Source of the DNA: Vineibacter terrae
GTDB taxonomy: Bacteria; Pseudomonadota; Alphaproteobacteria; Reyranellales; Reyranellaceae
Direction of reading: 5' to 3'
Length of the DNA: 64,000 nt
Assembly: GCF_008039615.1 (NCBI RefSeq)
Contig: NZ_VDUZ01000016.1
Coordinates: 83,148-147,147 of the forward strand
The number at the start of each line of letters is the position of its first letter. The first letter of the stretch is position 1. Positions 37,686 through 47,758 of this stretch are shown here, piece by piece. Position numbers and translations under genes: made by a program. The notes under the pieces were generated by a model. The model saw only the letters and a list, made by a program, of their open reading frames with translations, did no database searches and was not told the DNA's origin.

Positions 37686-38006
37686 ATGGCAACCCAGAAG
37701 GCGACCGACAGCACCTTCGAGCAAGAGGTGCTGAAGTCCGATACGCCCGTTCTGGTCGATTTCTGGGCAGAGTGGTGCGGTCCCTGCAAGATAATCGGCC
37801 CGTCGCTTGAGCAGATCTCCGACGAGATGGCCGGCAAGCTCAAGGTCGTGAAGGTCAACATCGACGAGAATCCGCTATCGCCGAACAAGTACGGCGTCCG
37901 CTCGATTCCGACGCTGCTTGTCTTCAAGGGTGGTCAGGTTGCAGCCACCAAGATCGGCGCGGCGCCCAAGCAGCAGCTGGCGCAGTGGCTGAATTCGGTG
38001 GTCTAG
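37686..38006 (+). CDS. trxA: Thioredoxin
   Basis: The 106-residue protein has the [13 protein letters not shown] active site at residues about 29-41 and the cis-proline loop [12 protein letters not shown]. It is a general disulfide reductant for cytoplasmic proteins. The start at 37686 follows GGAGAGAG. Position after addA is conserved in alphaproteobacteria. Confidence 0.97.
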   Translation: MATQKATDSTFEQEVLKSDTPVLVDFWAEWCGPCKIIGPSLEQISDEMAGKLKVVKVNIDENPLSPNKYGVRSIPTLLVFKGGQVAATKIGAAPKQQLAQWLNSVV

Positions 38007-38031
38007 GGCCACCGACCTTCGCTTGTCGGCA

Positions 38032-38068
38032 CGAAGCGCGCACCAGGCTCCAGCCGGTGCGCGCTTCG
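38032..38068. terminator. Bidirectional hairpin between trxA and folC
   Basis: A 13-base-pair perfect stem (38032-38044 with 38056-38068) with an 11-base loop lies between the convergent trxA and folC stops. T runs are weak on both sides, so efficiency is uncertain, but the location is right for both genes. Confidence 0.6.
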
Positions 38069-38079
38069 ACTTGATGGGC

Positions 38080-39375
38080 TCACCCGTTCTTCGCCAGCAC
38101 GGTGCCCGCCAGGTACAGCGAGCCGCAGATCAGCACGCGGAAGGGCGGATGCACGTTGGCCAGCAGGTCCTCCAGCGCATCCGCCACGCTGGGCGCCGGC
38201 AGGCACTGCAGCCCGACATCGTCGGCCCGGCGGCAGGCCTCCTCCGGCTCGTAGCAGGCGTGACCTTCGACCGGCACGGCCCACGCCCCGGTGGCATGCC
38301 GCGCCAGCGGCCGCAGGAAGCCGCCCGCATCCTTGGTCGTGAGCATGCCGAAGATCAGGTACAGCGGCAACGCGCCCGGCTCGCGGGCCCAGGTGCGCGC
38401 CTGCTCGGCCAGCACCAGGCCGCAATCCTCGTTATGGCCGCCGTCGAGCCATAGCTCGCAACCGGGCGGCATGGCATCGACCAGGGGGCCGCGGGCGAGC
38501 GGCTGCAGGCGCGCCGGCCAGTCGACCGTGGCCAGGCCCTTGCGGATCGACGCATCGTCGATGCGCAGTCCGGCGGCGCGCAGCCGTTCCATCACCGCCA
38601 CGGCCGTGGCGGCATTGTCGATCTGGTGGGCGCCCACAAGCCGGGGGCGCGGCAGGTCAAGCGCCAGCGTGGCGCTCTCGTAGCGGAAGCCGTCGTCGCG
38701 CGGCGTCACCTGCCATTCCCGTCCCATGCGGAACAGCGGGACGGACAGCGCCTGCGCGTCCTCGACCAGCAGGGCCGCCGGCTCGTCGCGCTGGCGGCCG
38801 ACCACGGCCGGCACGCCAGGCTTGAAGATGCCCGACTTCTCGTGCGCGATGCGCCGCAGCGTGTCGCCAAGGAACTGCGTGTGGTCGATGCCGATCGGCG
38901 TGATCGCCGTCACGGCCGGCGCCGCGATCACGTTGGTGGCATCGAACCGTCCGCCCAGGCCGACCTCCAGGGCCATCAGGTCGGCGGGATGGCGCGCGAA
39001 GGACAGGAAGGCGGCGGCCGTCGTGATCTCGAAATAGGTGATCGGCTCGCCTGCGTTGACCTGCTCGCATTCCTCCAGCGTCGCCTCGAGCTCGAGGTCG
39101 TCGATCAAGGCGCCGGCGAGCCGGATGCGCTCGTTGAAGCGCACGAGGTGCGGCGATATGTAGGTGTGGACCCTGAGCCCGGCCGCCTCGGCCATGGCGC
39201 GCGTGTAGGCCACCAGCGAGCCCTTGCCGTTGGTGCCGGCGATATGCACTGCCGGCGGCAGCTGGCGCTCTGGGTTGCCCAGCAGGTCCAGCAGACGCTG
39301 GATGCGCCCCAGCTCCAGGTCGATGACGCGCGGATGCAGGCTCATCAGCCGCGTCAGGATCGCGTCGGTGCTCAT
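38080..39375 (-). CDS. folC: Bifunctional folylpolyglutamate / dihydrofolate synthase
   Basis: The 431-residue protein shows the Mur-ligase-like ATP site HIAGTNGKGSLVAYTRAM near residue 46, then YISPHLVRFNERI and EVGLGGRFDATN, all FolC hallmarks. It adds glutamate to dihydropteroate and to reduced folates. It follows accD on the same strand with 28 bases between, an arrangement common in alphaproteobacteria. Confidence 0.95.
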   Translation of the reverse strand: MSTDAILTRLMSLHPRVIDLELGRIQRLLDLLGNPERQLPPAVHIAGTNGKGSLVAYTRAMAEAAGLRVHTYISPHLVRFNERIRLAGALIDDLELEATLEECEQVNAGEPITYFEITTAAAFLSFARHPADLMALEVGLGGRFDATNVIAAPAVTAITPIGIDHTQFLGDTLRRIAHEKSGIFKPGVPAVVGRQRDEPAALLVEDAQALSVPLFRMGREWQVTPRDDGFRYESATLALDLPRPRLVGAHQIDNAATAVAVMERLRAAGLRIDDASIRKGLATVDWPARLQPLARGPLVDAMPPGCELWLDGGHNEDCGLVLAEQARTWAREPGALPLYLIFGMLTTKDAGGFLRPLARHATGAWAVPVEGHACYEPEEACRRADDVGLQCLPAPSVADALEDLLANVHPPFRVLICGSLYLAGTVLAKNG

Positions 39376-39403
39376 GGGGCCATCCGCTGGGCTGTGTGGC
39401 CGG

Positions 39404-40285
39404 CTACGCCGCGGCCGGCGTGGATGAGGTCTGCGGGCGCTTCAGCAGCAGGTCGGTCATGCGGATCAACGTCTCGCGCATCTTGTGGCGATGCACGATC
39501 ATGTCGACCATCCCATGGTCGAACTGATACTCGGCGCGCTGGAAGCCGGGCGGCAGGGTTTCACGGATCGTGTCCTGGATGACGCGCTGGCCGGAGAACC
39601 CGATCAGCGCTCCCGGCTCGGCGATATGGATGTCGCCCAGCATGGCGAACGACGCGGTGACGCCGCCGGTCGTCGGGTCGGTCAGCACCACGATGTAGGG
39701 CAGGCCGGCTTCCTTGACGCGCTGCACGGCGATGGTCGTGCGCGGCATCTGCATCAGCGACAGGATCGCCTCCTGCATCCGCGCGCCGCCCGAGGCCGAG
39801 AACACGATCAGGGGGGCCTTGGCCTCGACCGCGAGATTGGCCGCCATCAGCAGCCCCTGGCCGACGGCGACGCCCATCGAGCCGCCCATGAACGAGAAGT
39901 CGCAGACACCGACGACGGTGTCGTGGCCGCCCAGCTTGCCGCTGGCAACCACCAGCGCCTCGGCGTTGGCGCCGTTCTCGGCGTGCGCCTCCTTCAGCCG
40001 GTCCGTGTAGCGCTTGCGGTCGCGGAACTTCAGCGGGTCGAGAACGGTCTTGGGCAGCGGATGGATGTCGTGCTTGCCGTCATCGAACACCGCCGCCAGC
40101 CGTGCCGCCGGCCGCATGCGCAGATGATGGTCACAGTGGTTGCAGACCTGCTGGTTGGCTTCCAGGTCGCGGTGAAACAGCATCTGCTCGCAGCTCGGGC
40201 ATTTCAGCCACAGGTTTTCCGGCGCTTCCTTGCGCGCCACGAGGGCCCGCAATTTGGGCCGCACGAAATTGGTCAGCCAGTTCAT
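39404..40285 (-). CDS. accD: Acetyl-CoA carboxylase carboxyltransferase beta subunit
   Basis: The 293-residue protein begins with the zinc ribbon ([10 protein letters not shown] and [10 protein letters not shown], about residues 27-58) and carries the crotonase-like core [19 protein letters not shown] and [19 protein letters not shown]. With AccA it transfers carboxybiotin to acetyl-CoA to give malonyl-CoA for fatty-acid synthesis. The first seven residues MNWLTNF match the family start. Confidence 0.97.
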   Translation of the reverse strand: MNWLTNFVRPKLRALVARKEAPENLWLKCPSCEQMLFHRDLEANQQVCNHCDHHLRMRPAARLAAVFDDGKHDIHPLPKTVLDPLKFRDRKRYTDRLKEAHAENGANAEALVVASGKLGGHDTVVGVCDFSFMGGSMGVAVGQGLLMAANLAVEAKAPLIVFSASGGARMQEAILSLMQMPRTTIAVQRVKEAGLPYIVVLTDPTTGGVTASFAMLGDIHIAEPGALIGFSGQRVIQDTIRETLPPGFQRAEYQFDHGMVDMIVHRHKMRETLIRMTDLLLKRPQTSSTPAAA

Positions 40286-40374
40286 AGCGCCCCTTTTGTG
40301 CTCCGGACAGGCCCCTGGCGGAGCCGCAACGGACCGTATGGCACGAATTCAGGGCACCGGCAAAGCGACGATTC

Positions 40375-42693
40375 ATGAAATTGAATCAATGGCTTGATCA
40401 TCGGTCCGCAGACGACTGGTTTCGCTCTGCCGCCGCCGCCGGGCGTGATACCCTGCTGCCCCTTTCGTGTGCTGTTTCGGCGGGTCGAACGTTGGGTGCG
40501 CGCAGTACAGCCGGATGGATCGGAACCCCAGGCACGCTCATCGTGGGCAGCCTTGCCGGTTTCGGCCTTCTCACCACCGTCGTCGTCGCTGTTGCCGCCG
40601 GGGGATCGCGCGCCGCTGGCCTCCAGTCCTGGATGCTGGCTGCGCTTGCGATCTGCGCCATCGGCCTCTTCGGTGCGACGATCCTGCTATGGCGTGCCGA
40701 ACGGGCTGCTGCTGCCCGGCAAGCCGCCGAAAGCGCCACCGCCGCGGAAGCGGGCGCCATGCGCGATATCGGCAAGCTGGAAGAGGCGCTCAACGTCATC
40801 CCGATCGGCTTCGCCCTCTATGACCGGCATGAACGGCTGGTCGCCTTCAACGAGCCCTACAACCGGATGATCCGGCATATCGGCGGCATCGACAGAACCA
40901 TGGTCGGCCTCACCTACGAGCAGGTGCTGACCCACTACGAAGGACAGATGAAGGCGGCCTTTCCGGATCGCGACCTCTCGGCATGGAAGGCCGAGTACCT
41001 GAAGCGGTTCCACGCGCGCACCAGCATCGACCTGCAATGGGAGAACGGGCGGGTCGTCCGGCTGGCCCAGATCCAGATCCCCAGCGGCGGCGTGGTCCTG
41101 ATGCGCATGGACGTCTCCGATCTGAAGCAGCGCGAGCAGGAGGCGCTGGCGGCGCAGAAGCGGTTCGACGTGCTGGTCAACTCGCTGTCCGACGCGGTCT
41201 TCTCCACGGATCGCGACGGCCGGTTCAGCTATGTCAGCGGCGCCATGCTTCCGCTGCTGGGCTATCGGCCCGACGAGCTCCTGGGCCGCCGGCCGCACGA
41301 TATCACGCATCCCGACGACCATGCCGGGCTGGAGGCCTGCATCGAGAGGCTGCGCCAGAACCGCGGTGTGTCGATCGCCTTCGCGCATCGCGGGCTCTGC
41401 AAGGACGGCACCATCCGGCAGGTCGACGTGCGCATGATGGCCACCGAGCGGGCCGACAGCCTCGGCGGCGAGTTCGCGGTCACCGGCGTGGTGCGGGACG
41501 TGCAGCGCCAGCACGAGCTGGCCGAGCGGCTGCGCTATGAGCTGCAGCGCCTGGACTCGGTGGTGCAGTCATCCGGCGCGGCGATCGTTCTCGTCGATCG
41601 CGACATGCGCATCATCATGGCCAACAATGGCTTCATCAACGCGTGGCCCGGAAGGTCGGCGGAGGATGTGATCGGCAAGCCCTTGCGCGCGCTCATCGAG
41701 AACGTGGGTGACCAGCGCGTCTTCGATGCATGGTTCGCTGCCGGGCCGTCCGACCCGGTCGAAAGGTTGGAGTACGAAAACGCGCGGACGGACCGTCAGG
41801 GGCGGAGAAGAATCTATCACGTCACGGCCAATCCCGTGCGCGACACGGCGGGCCTCGTGCAGCACATCGTCTTCCTCGCTGTCGACGCGACCGAGCGGCG
41901 TGAAGCGGAGATTCAGCTCTTCGACACGTCGCGGCTGGCCACGGTGGGTGAGATGGCGTCCGGCGTGGCGCACGAGATCAACCAGCCGCTGACCATCATC
42001 CGGTTCGCGGCCGAGAGCCTGCTGGAGCAGCTGCAGGACACATCGCCGGACGTGCCGCTGGCCAGCGTCAGCGGCCTGGTCGATGCCAAGCTGTCGCGGA
42101 TCGTCTCGCAGACCGAGCGCGCGGCCCTGATCATCCAGGAGCTGAAAGGCTTTGCCCGGCAGCCGGATGCGGCACCGCGGCCGTTCGATGTCCCCGCGAC
42201 GCTGAGCGCGGCGGCGCAGCTGCTGCGCGAGCAGCTGCGCCTGTCGGGCATCGAGGAGGAGCTTGACCTGGCGCCTGGCTGTCCGCCGGTGCTGGGCCAC
42301 GACAGCCGATTGCAGCAGGTGATCATCAACCTCATCCTCAATTCGCGCGACGCCATCCTCGAGCGCGGCGCGCCTGGCGGCGAGGCGCTGCGCAGCGGCA
42401 CGATCCGGATCGGCGCGCGGCACCTGGCCTCGACCGGGAAGGTCGTCATCACGGTGGAGGACGATGGGCCGGGTATCCCCGATGCCGTTCTGCCGCGGCT
42501 GTTCGAGCCGTTCTTCACGACCAAGCCGACCGGCAAAGGCACCGGGCTTGGCCTGTCGGTGGGCTATCAGATCGTGCGCCAGATGGGCGGCACGATCACG
42601 GCCGAGAACCGCGCCGAAGGGGGCGCGCGTTTCATCATGACGCTCGACGCGGCGCCCACGGATATGGACCTGCCGCCGCCCGACGCCGCGTGA
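40375..42693 (+). CDS. Membrane PAS-domain sensor histidine kinase
   Basis: The 772-residue protein has two membrane helices near the start (about 52-77 and 84-103), three PAS-type domains (about 137-245, 262-380 and 395-505; for example [21 protein letters not shown] and [22 protein letters not shown]), a HisKA dimerisation box [15 protein letters not shown] with the phosphorylated histidine near residue 530, and an HATPase with [19 protein letters not shown] and [12 protein letters not shown]. No response regulator is adjacent, so its partner is elsewhere. The first PAS is of the PAS-7 type often seen in alphaproteobacterial hybrid sensors. Confidence 0.93.
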   Translation: MKLNQWLDHRSADDWFRSAAAAGRDTLLPLSCAVSAGRTLGARSTAGWIGTPGTLIVGSLAGFGLLTTVVVAVAAGGSRAAGLQSWMLAALAICAIGLFGATILLWRAERAAAARQAAESATAAEAGAMRDIGKLEEALNVIPIGFALYDRHERLVAFNEPYNRMIRHIGGIDRTMVGLTYEQVLTHYEGQMKAAFPDRDLSAWKAEYLKRFHARTSIDLQWENGRVVRLAQIQIPSGGVVLMRMDVSDLKQREQEALAAQKRFDVLVNSLSDAVFSTDRDGRFSYVSGAMLPLLGYRPDELLGRRPHDITHPDDHAGLEACIERLRQNRGVSIAFAHRGLCKDGTIRQVDVRMMATERADSLGGEFAVTGVVRDVQRQHELAERLRYELQRLDSVVQSSGAAIVLVDRDMRIIMANNGFINAWPGRSAEDVIGKPLRALIENVGDQRVFDAWFAAGPSDPVERLEYENARTDRQGRRRIYHVTANPVRDTAGLVQHIVFLAVDATERREAEIQLFDTSRLATVGEMASGVAHEINQPLTIIRFAAESLLEQLQDTSPDVPLASVSGLVDAKLSRIVSQTERAALIIQELKGFARQPDAAPRPFDVPATLSAAAQLLREQLRLSGIEEELDLAPGCPPVLGHDSRLQQVIINLILNSRDAILERGAPGGEALRSGTIRIGARHLASTGKVVITVEDDGPGIPDAVLPRLFEPFFTTKPTGKGTGLGLSVGYQIVRQMGGTITAENRAEGGARFIMTLDAAPTDMDLPPPDAA

Positions 42694-42702
42694 CCCCCGG
42701 AT

Positions 42703-43923
42703 CTACCGCCACAGGTTGTTGAACGGACGCACCAGCTGCTGCGGCTGCACCACCTGGCAGAACTGCTTGCCGGACTGGTACAGGGCGCAGAGCTGGCCGG
42801 CTTCGGCAGCCCCGAGGTCGGCGATCACGGTCGCGAACTTGCGCTGCTTGCCGACAACGATATCGACGATCCATTCGCGGCCGAGCCAGGTGCGGCCGGC
42901 CTTGGCCAATGCCGTCTGCGCCGCCTGATGCGCCTGTCGCGCCGCCGGCAAGGTCGGGAAGGTGCCGACCCAGGCGCCTTCGCCGGGGTAATCGTAGCGG
43001 GCCGGCACGCAGCTGCCGTCGGTCAGCACCGTTGTCGGCATGCCGCCTGTGTTGTCGAGCTGCCATACCTTGGGCCGGTTGCCGCCGGTGCGGGCCTGCA
43101 GCGCTTCGTCGAACATGCGCACGGCGTACTCGTCGCGCAGGTCGGCGCGCCGGAAGCCGGCGACGACGCCGACGAGGCGCCTGCCGTCACGCACGGCCGA
43201 GGCGACCAGGTTGAAGCCCGACGAGCACAGGAAGCCGGTCTTCAGCCCGTCGGCGCCGGGATACATGTCCAGGAACTTGACGCTGTGGCCGATGCGCACG
43301 TTGTTGATGACCACGTCGTGCGCGCTGAAATACGTGTAGTACTGCGGGAAGTCGCGCACCAGGGCGATGGCCAGCAGCGCCATGTCGCGCGCCGTCGTCA
43401 TCTGCTCGGGATCCTTCCACCCGCTCGGGTTCTTGAAGACGCTGCCGGTCATGCCCAGGCGGCGGGCGGTGCTCGTCATGCGCTGCGCGAAGGCGCTCTC
43501 GGAGCCGCCCAGGCGTTCGCCCACGGCAACCGCCACATCGTTGGCCGAGCGCAGGATCAGCGCCAGGATGGCCTGCTCGGCGGTGATCTCGTAGCCGCGC
43601 GGCAGCACCAGCTTCGAAGGCTGCTGGTTGTAGGCGTAGTCGGAGAAGCCGATCTTGTCCTGCAGCCCGATCCGGCCGGCCTTGAGATCCTCGAACAGAA
43701 GGTAGAGCGTCATCAGCTTGGTGACGGACGCCGGGTAGAAAGGGGCGCCCGCATCGCGCTGGTGCAGCACCTCGCCGGTCTGCGCGTCGACCACGATGGA
43801 CGGCCCGGCGACCAGCGGGCCGGTCGGCGTCTGGATCGCCGACATCTGCGCCGCTGCCGGCAGGACCGGCAGCGCGAGGGACAAAGCGAGGACGGCGGCG
43901 AGGGATGAACGCAGGCGACGCAT
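42703..43923 (-). CDS. D-alanyl-D-alanine carboxypeptidase (DacA/DacC-like)
   Basis: The 406-residue protein has a signal peptide ending PAAAQ near residue 26 and the three penicillin-binding motifs: S66-VTK69, S126-A-N128 and K228-T-G230. The C-terminal 100 residues (WVGTFPTLPAARQAHQAA through the end) have the repeated pattern of an SPOR-like peptidoglycan-binding domain. It trims the terminal D-alanine from peptidoglycan stem peptides in the periplasm, and the extra domain could place it at division septa. It is convergent with the histidine kinase gene. Confidence 0.93.
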   Translation of the reverse strand: MRRLRSSLAAVLALSLALPVLPAAAQMSAIQTPTGPLVAGPSIVVDAQTGEVLHQRDAGAPFYPASVTKLMTLYLLFEDLKAGRIGLQDKIGFSDYAYNQQPSKLVLPRGYEITAEQAILALILRSANDVAVAVGERLGGSESAFAQRMTSTARRLGMTGSVFKNPSGWKDPEQMTTARDMALLAIALVRDFPQYYTYFSAHDVVINNVRIGHSVKFLDMYPGADGLKTGFLCSSGFNLVASAVRDGRRLVGVVAGFRRADLRDEYAVRMFDEALQARTGGNRPKVWQLDNTGGMPTTVLTDGSCVPARYDYPGEGAWVGTFPTLPAARQAHQAAQTALAKAGRTWLGREWIVDIVVGKQRKFATVIADLGAAEAGQLCALYQSGKQFCQVVQPQQLVRPFNNLWR

Positions 43924-44039
43924 TGCGTCATTCTAGCGCAAACCACGCATGCAGTCTGCAGGTGAGCGCCCGGAAAGGCTTTGCAAGCCCCGGGTCACGG
44001 CTTAGGAAGGACGCTACATTCCCCACACGCGCCGTCGCC

Positions 44040-44696
44040 ATGATCAAGATCGCCATCCTTCCGGTCACGCCTTTCCAGCAGAACTGCTCGCTCGTCTGGT
44101 GCGAGGCCACGAATCAGGGCGCGCTGGTCGACCCGGGCGGCGATGTCGAGCGCCTGAAGGCGGCCATCGCCGAAACCGGCATGACCGTCGCCAAGGTGAT
44201 GCTGACCCATGGCCATGTCGACCACGCCTCGGCGGCCGGCGCGATCGCCGAGCACTACGGCGTCGAGATCGAGGGACCGCACGAGGATGACCTGTATCTG
44301 ATCGAAGGGCTGCCCGAGTCGAACCGCAAATACGGCTTTCCGGTGCCCAAGCCCTTCCGCCCGAACCGCTGGCTGAAGGACGGCGATACGGTCGGCCTGG
44401 GCGAGGTCAGCTTCGACGTCGTGCATTGCCCGGGTCACACGCCGGGGCATGTCGTCTTCGTGCACCAGGATGCCAAGATCGCGTTCGTGGGCGATGTGCT
44501 GTTCCGGGGTTCGGTCGGGCGCAGCGACTTTCCGCGCGGCAACCAGGAGCAGCTCTTCCATTCGATTCGCAAGAAGCTGTTCCCGCTGGGCGACGATATC
44601 AGCTTCGTGCCGGGTCACGGGCAGACCTCGACCTTCGGGTGGGAACGCAAGACCAACCCGTTCGTCTGCGACATGCTCTTCGAGGACGACGAATGA
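44040..44696 (+). CDS. Metallo-beta-lactamase-fold hydrolase (glyoxalase II-like)
   Basis: ATG 44040 (218 residues) is preferred because the family begins MIKIAILPVTPFQQNC. It has the metal-binding motif THGHVDHASA near residue 57, a second histidine in HCPGHTPGHVVF, FVGDVLFRGSVGRSDFPRG and a late PGHGQTSTFGWERKTNPF, matching the YcbL/type-I glyoxalase II-like group. It likely hydrolyses a thioester such as lactoylglutathione. It diverges from the carboxypeptidase gene. Confidence 0.9.
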   Translation: MIKIAILPVTPFQQNCSLVWCEATNQGALVDPGGDVERLKAAIAETGMTVAKVMLTHGHVDHASAAGAIAEHYGVEIEGPHEDDLYLIEGLPESNRKYGFPVPKPFRPNRWLKDGDTVGLGEVSFDVVHCPGHTPGHVVFVHQDAKIAFVGDVLFRGSVGRSDFPRGNQEQLFHSIRKKLFPLGDDISFVPGHGQTSTFGWERKTNPFVCDMLFEDDE

Positions 44697-44706
44697 CCGC
44701 GGCCGG

Positions 44707-46857
44707 TCAGGCCGCCGCGAGCATGCCGGCGAGGCGGAAGGCGGCGATCAGCAGGTGTCCGTCACGGACCTGAGCGGCCCGCTCGAGGACGCCGTCGAGC
44801 GCGACGAAGGCCAATGAATCGCGTCGCGCCGCCGGCAGGGCCGAGGCCGCGACGACGAAGGGCTGCACCCGCTCCGGCGTGATGCCGAGGCTGGGGTGGT
44901 AGGGGGCGCCGAGCCGGACCAGCGCCGTGGGATCGCATGCCGCCGCCTGGGCTGCCGCGGCCAGCAGCGGGTCGGCATCGTCGGGCAGCACGGCCACCCG
45001 CCAGGCCGGCACGCAGGGCAGAGCGGCATCGCCGAAACGCAGCTGCGCCGCCGGCAGGAGACGACGCTCGATGCCGATCAGGATGCGGCCGTCGGCATCG
45101 CGGCCTACCGGCAGCACCGACAGGGTCCAGGTGCTGTGGCGTGCGGGGATCGCCATCTCCAGCGTCTGCCGCGCGCCCGGCAGCGGCCCATCGGCGCCGG
45201 CGAGATCTTCGCTGAAGACCGAGCGCACCCGGCGCAGGAACCCCGCGCCGCCGTCATGCGGCATGAACGGCGTGGCGCCGCATCGCGCGACGTCGCTCCA
45301 GTCCACGGCCGGCAGGTCGCCCGCGGGTGGCGTGAAGCTTTCGCCGACCCAGCCGCCGGTGACCAGGCCCAGCCGATGCGACAGGGCACGGATCATCAAT
45401 TCGAGCCGGCCCTCCGGCAGCATGCCGATCTCGGCGGCGCGCAGCAGGCCGGCCGCGTCGAAGGACTGCAGCGTGCCGGCATCGAAGTCGAGGCCGGGCG
45501 GACACGGGGCTGGCTGCCGCAGCGGCAGCGTCCCGAGGCGGACCGCGAAGCCCCTGGCTGCCTCGTCGACCATGGCGGCGGACGGCAGGAACTCCAGGAG
45601 CTGCTCGATATCGGCGGCATCCGGGGCGGCGATGCCGGAACGTGCCTGGAAGTCGGCAGCCGGATCGCGGCCATCGGATGCCAGCGAGATCATCTCGACG
45701 GCATGTCCTGACCGCAGCTCCTCGCTGACATCGCCGCCGCGGCGCATCATCACCATCGCCGGACGTGGCCAGGCGCTGCGCGCCAGCACCCGCAGCCGTC
45801 CGTCGACGACGGCGTAGGGCAGGAAATCGACGGCGCCCGTCGGCCGCTGGATGAGGTCGTGCACCTGCCCGGCCGCCGACCAGCTCGTCTGCCGCAGATA
45901 GCCCGGCGCCGCCCCGTCCAGCCGCTGCTCGCGCAGCCGCAGCGCCCGTCCCGGCGACAGGCGCTGCGCCACCAGCACCATGTTGGTGGCCGGCCACGGC
46001 AGAGGGCGCAAGCGCTCGTCGAAGCGCCGCACGCGGCCGGCGAAACGGTGCTGCACGACCCAGGGGTTGTGCACCGGCGCGGCGCGCAGCACCCGCGTGC
46101 CCGCCGCTTCGGCGATGCGCGCGAACCGGCGCACCGTCCAGAAGGCGTACTGCTCGCGCAGCTCGATCTCCCAGTCGGTGCGGTAGTCCTTGCGCAGCAG
46201 AAACTCCGCCGACCAGCGCCGCGGCAGGCGGAAGCGGCGGAAGCCGTCGCCGGCCGCGCCGAGATCCTCGAGCGGGAAGCCGCTGCCCAGCGGATCGAGC
46301 GGCCGCGCCCGCACGGCGAAGTCGCGCAGCATGTCGACATCGGAGCGCCCGTCGGCGCCCGCGGCCGCGCCGACGTCGAGCAGGCAGGTCTCCTCTGCGC
46401 CGCCGTCGACGCAGAAATCGCGCAGCACCAGCAGCCCACCCGGCCGCAGCGAGTCGACATGCGCGCGCACGGCCGCGGCGGCGGCATCCTCGTCGTAAGG
46501 CCGCGCGGCGTAGGTGTAGACGTGATGCAGCATCGAGCACGACACGACGGCATCGGCCGCTGCGTGCACGGACGTGGCGTTGCCGACCTCGAACGACAGG
46601 TTGGGCAGCGGATATTTTTCGCGCGCCAACGCCACGCTCTGCGGGTCGATGTCGATGCCGACGACATCGGCGCCGGGCGCCAGCGCTGCCAGCCGCGCCG
46701 ACAACGCGCCCGAGCCGCAACCGAGATCGAGGATGCGCGCGCCCGGGTCGGTCACCAGGTGCGCCGCCAGGAACGCCGCCTTCTGGTCCATCGACGCATC
46801 CATGCCGGCGAAGTAGCGCTGGTAGGCCGACACGTCACCGCGCGCGGGATGGTCCAT
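44707..46857 (-). CDS. Two-part protein: SAM methyltransferase plus uncharacterised C-terminal region
   Basis: I place the start at ATG 46857 (716 residues), which has a purine-rich site upstream; the open frame extends 14 residues further. The first 300 residues are a Rossmann methyltransferase: motif I RILDLGCGSG at 41-50, GIDIDPQS as the acidic strand, SCSMLHHVYTY and LRPGGLLVLRDF. The remaining 400 residues match nothing I know; they include DFLPYAVVDGRLRVLARSAWPRP and a later segment SWDV-like, SVLPVGRDADGRILIGIERR, rich in short beta-strand patterns, perhaps a Nudix-related or repeat fold without a Nudix box. It follows the zeta-toxin gene by 38 bases. The substrate is unknown; small molecule, lipid or protein are all open. 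Confidence 0.8.
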   Translation of the reverse strand: MDHPARGDVSAYQRYFAGMDASMDQKAAFLAAHLVTDPGARILDLGCGSGALSARLAALAPGADVVGIDIDPQSVALAREKYPLPNLSFEVGNATSVHAAADAVVSCSMLHHVYTYAARPYDEDAAAAAVRAHVDSLRPGGLLVLRDFCVDGGAEETCLLDVGAAAGADGRSDVDMLRDFAVRARPLDPLGSGFPLEDLGAAGDGFRRFRLPRRWSAEFLLRKDYRTDWEIELREQYAFWTVRRFARIAEAAGTRVLRAAPVHNPWVVQHRFAGRVRRFDERLRPLPWPATNMVLVAQRLSPGRALRLREQRLDGAAPGYLRQTSWSAAGQVHDLIQRPTGAVDFLPYAVVDGRLRVLARSAWPRPAMVMMRRGGDVSEELRSGHAVEMISLASDGRDPAADFQARSGIAAPDAADIEQLLEFLPSAAMVDEAARGFAVRLGTLPLRQPAPCPPGLDFDAGTLQSFDAAGLLRAAEIGMLPEGRLELMIRALSHRLGLVTGGWVGESFTPPAGDLPAVDWSDVARCGATPFMPHDGGAGFLRRVRSVFSEDLAGADGPLPGARQTLEMAIPARHSTWTLSVLPVGRDADGRILIGIERRLLPAAQLRFGDAALPCVPAWRVAVLPDDADPLLAAAAQAAACDPTALVRLGAPYHPSLGITPERVQPFVVAASALPAARRDSLAFVALDGVLERAAQVRDGHLLIAAFRLAGMLAAA

Positions 46858-46895
46858 GGCTCTTCTCTTTCCGAGGTGGCGAGCGAATTTCCCGA

Positions 46896-47492
46896 TCAAA
46901 CGATGATCGGCGGACCACCGGCAATCCTGATTGCAGCTTGGAGCATGTCAAACCGCGCGCTATCGACTACATTTGAGACGCTGTCGGAGCGCTCGAGAAT
47001 CTTCAGTGGCGATTCGTCAGCGTGGAATATCTCCACATCGTCGCACGCCGCCACGTAGGTCTGGAGAAGTCGAAGGCCTTGAGCGTGGCGGCGCTGGACG
47101 ACGTCGTCTGGAATATTGTGCCCGCCCTTCATCACACGCAGCTTGACCCGGAACTGGCACAGCGATGGCGACGAGATGAAGAGGAAATAGAGGCATGAGC
47201 GATACCCTTGCTCTCGCGCCCGATGAACCGCGTGAACCAGCGTTCGCGTGGCGAGTGTGGTCTCAATGCAAAGACTGGCGCGTGATGCGATCAACACTTG
47301 CCGGCGCTCGAGCACCTGCCGTCCCGCCGCCACCGCTACGGTCTCGACATTTTCAGGCCTGATGTCGCGCGCGGTCTCGTCGGCGTTGAGGAACAGGCCG
47401 GCGGCGACAAAATGTTGGAGGTGGCTGTAGGCGAGGGTGGTCTTGCCGGCGCCATTAGGCCCGGCGAGCACCAGCAGCGTCGGCTGTGTCAT
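46896..47492 (-). CDS. Zeta-toxin-family P-loop kinase
   Basis: The 198-residue protein has Walker A AGPNGAGKTTLA near residue 10, FLNADETARDI, a SLCIETTLATRTLV block and VMKGGHNIPDDVVQRR, all features of zeta/PezT-like kinases that phosphorylate UDP-N-acetylamino sugars. Its N-terminus overlaps the C-terminal part of a small upstream gene by 38 bases, the standard toxin-antitoxin coupling. It lies downstream of trpA on the same strand. Confidence 0.88.
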   Translation of the reverse strand: MTQPTLLVLAGPNGAGKTTLAYSHLQHFVAAGLFLNADETARDIRPENVETVAVAAGRQVLERRQVLIASRASLCIETTLATRTLVHAVHRAREQGYRSCLYFLFISSPSLCQFRVKLRVMKGGHNIPDDVVQRRHAQGLRLLQTYVAACDDVEIFHADESPLKILERSDSVSNVVDSARFDMLQAAIRIAGGPPIIV

Positions 47493-47673
47493 CTGGACTG
47501 GACGGCGATGGGCTCATCGGCGGCTTGGCTCGTTCCACGGCAACGCGTCGACCATCCGGATAGATTGCGTAGACCCAGCCATCGCGCGCCTGAAAAACTG
47601 GCAAGCCGCGCGCGTGCGTATCACGGATGGCCTCAGCCACCCCCCGCTGGAAGTCCGCCAGAGCGTCACTCAC
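47455..47673 (-). CDS. Small putative antitoxin upstream of zeta toxin
   Basis: A 72-residue frame starting at GTG 47673 (a second GTG lies just before it) behind GAAGG encodes MSDALADFQRGVAEAIRDTH, then GLPVFQARDGWVYAIYPDGRRV and a loose acidic tail. It overlaps the zeta gene by 38 bases in another frame. Small proteins with an alpha-helical start and a VYAIYPDG-like hairpin are usual partners of alphaproteobacterial zeta toxins, in place of epsilon. The longer frame through this region is only an extension into trpA. The identity as antitoxin is inferred from size, overlap and position. Confidence 0.65.
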   Translation of the reverse strand: MSDALADFQRGVAEAIRDTHARGLPVFQARDGWVYAIYPDGRRVAVERAKPPMSPSPSSPDDTADAAGARRA

Positions 47674-47758
47674 CACAGCACCTTCAGGTCTGGATAAGTC
47701 AGCACTGATATAAGCTTGAACGACACTGACCGCAATGGTCGGATGACGTCCATCGGAG

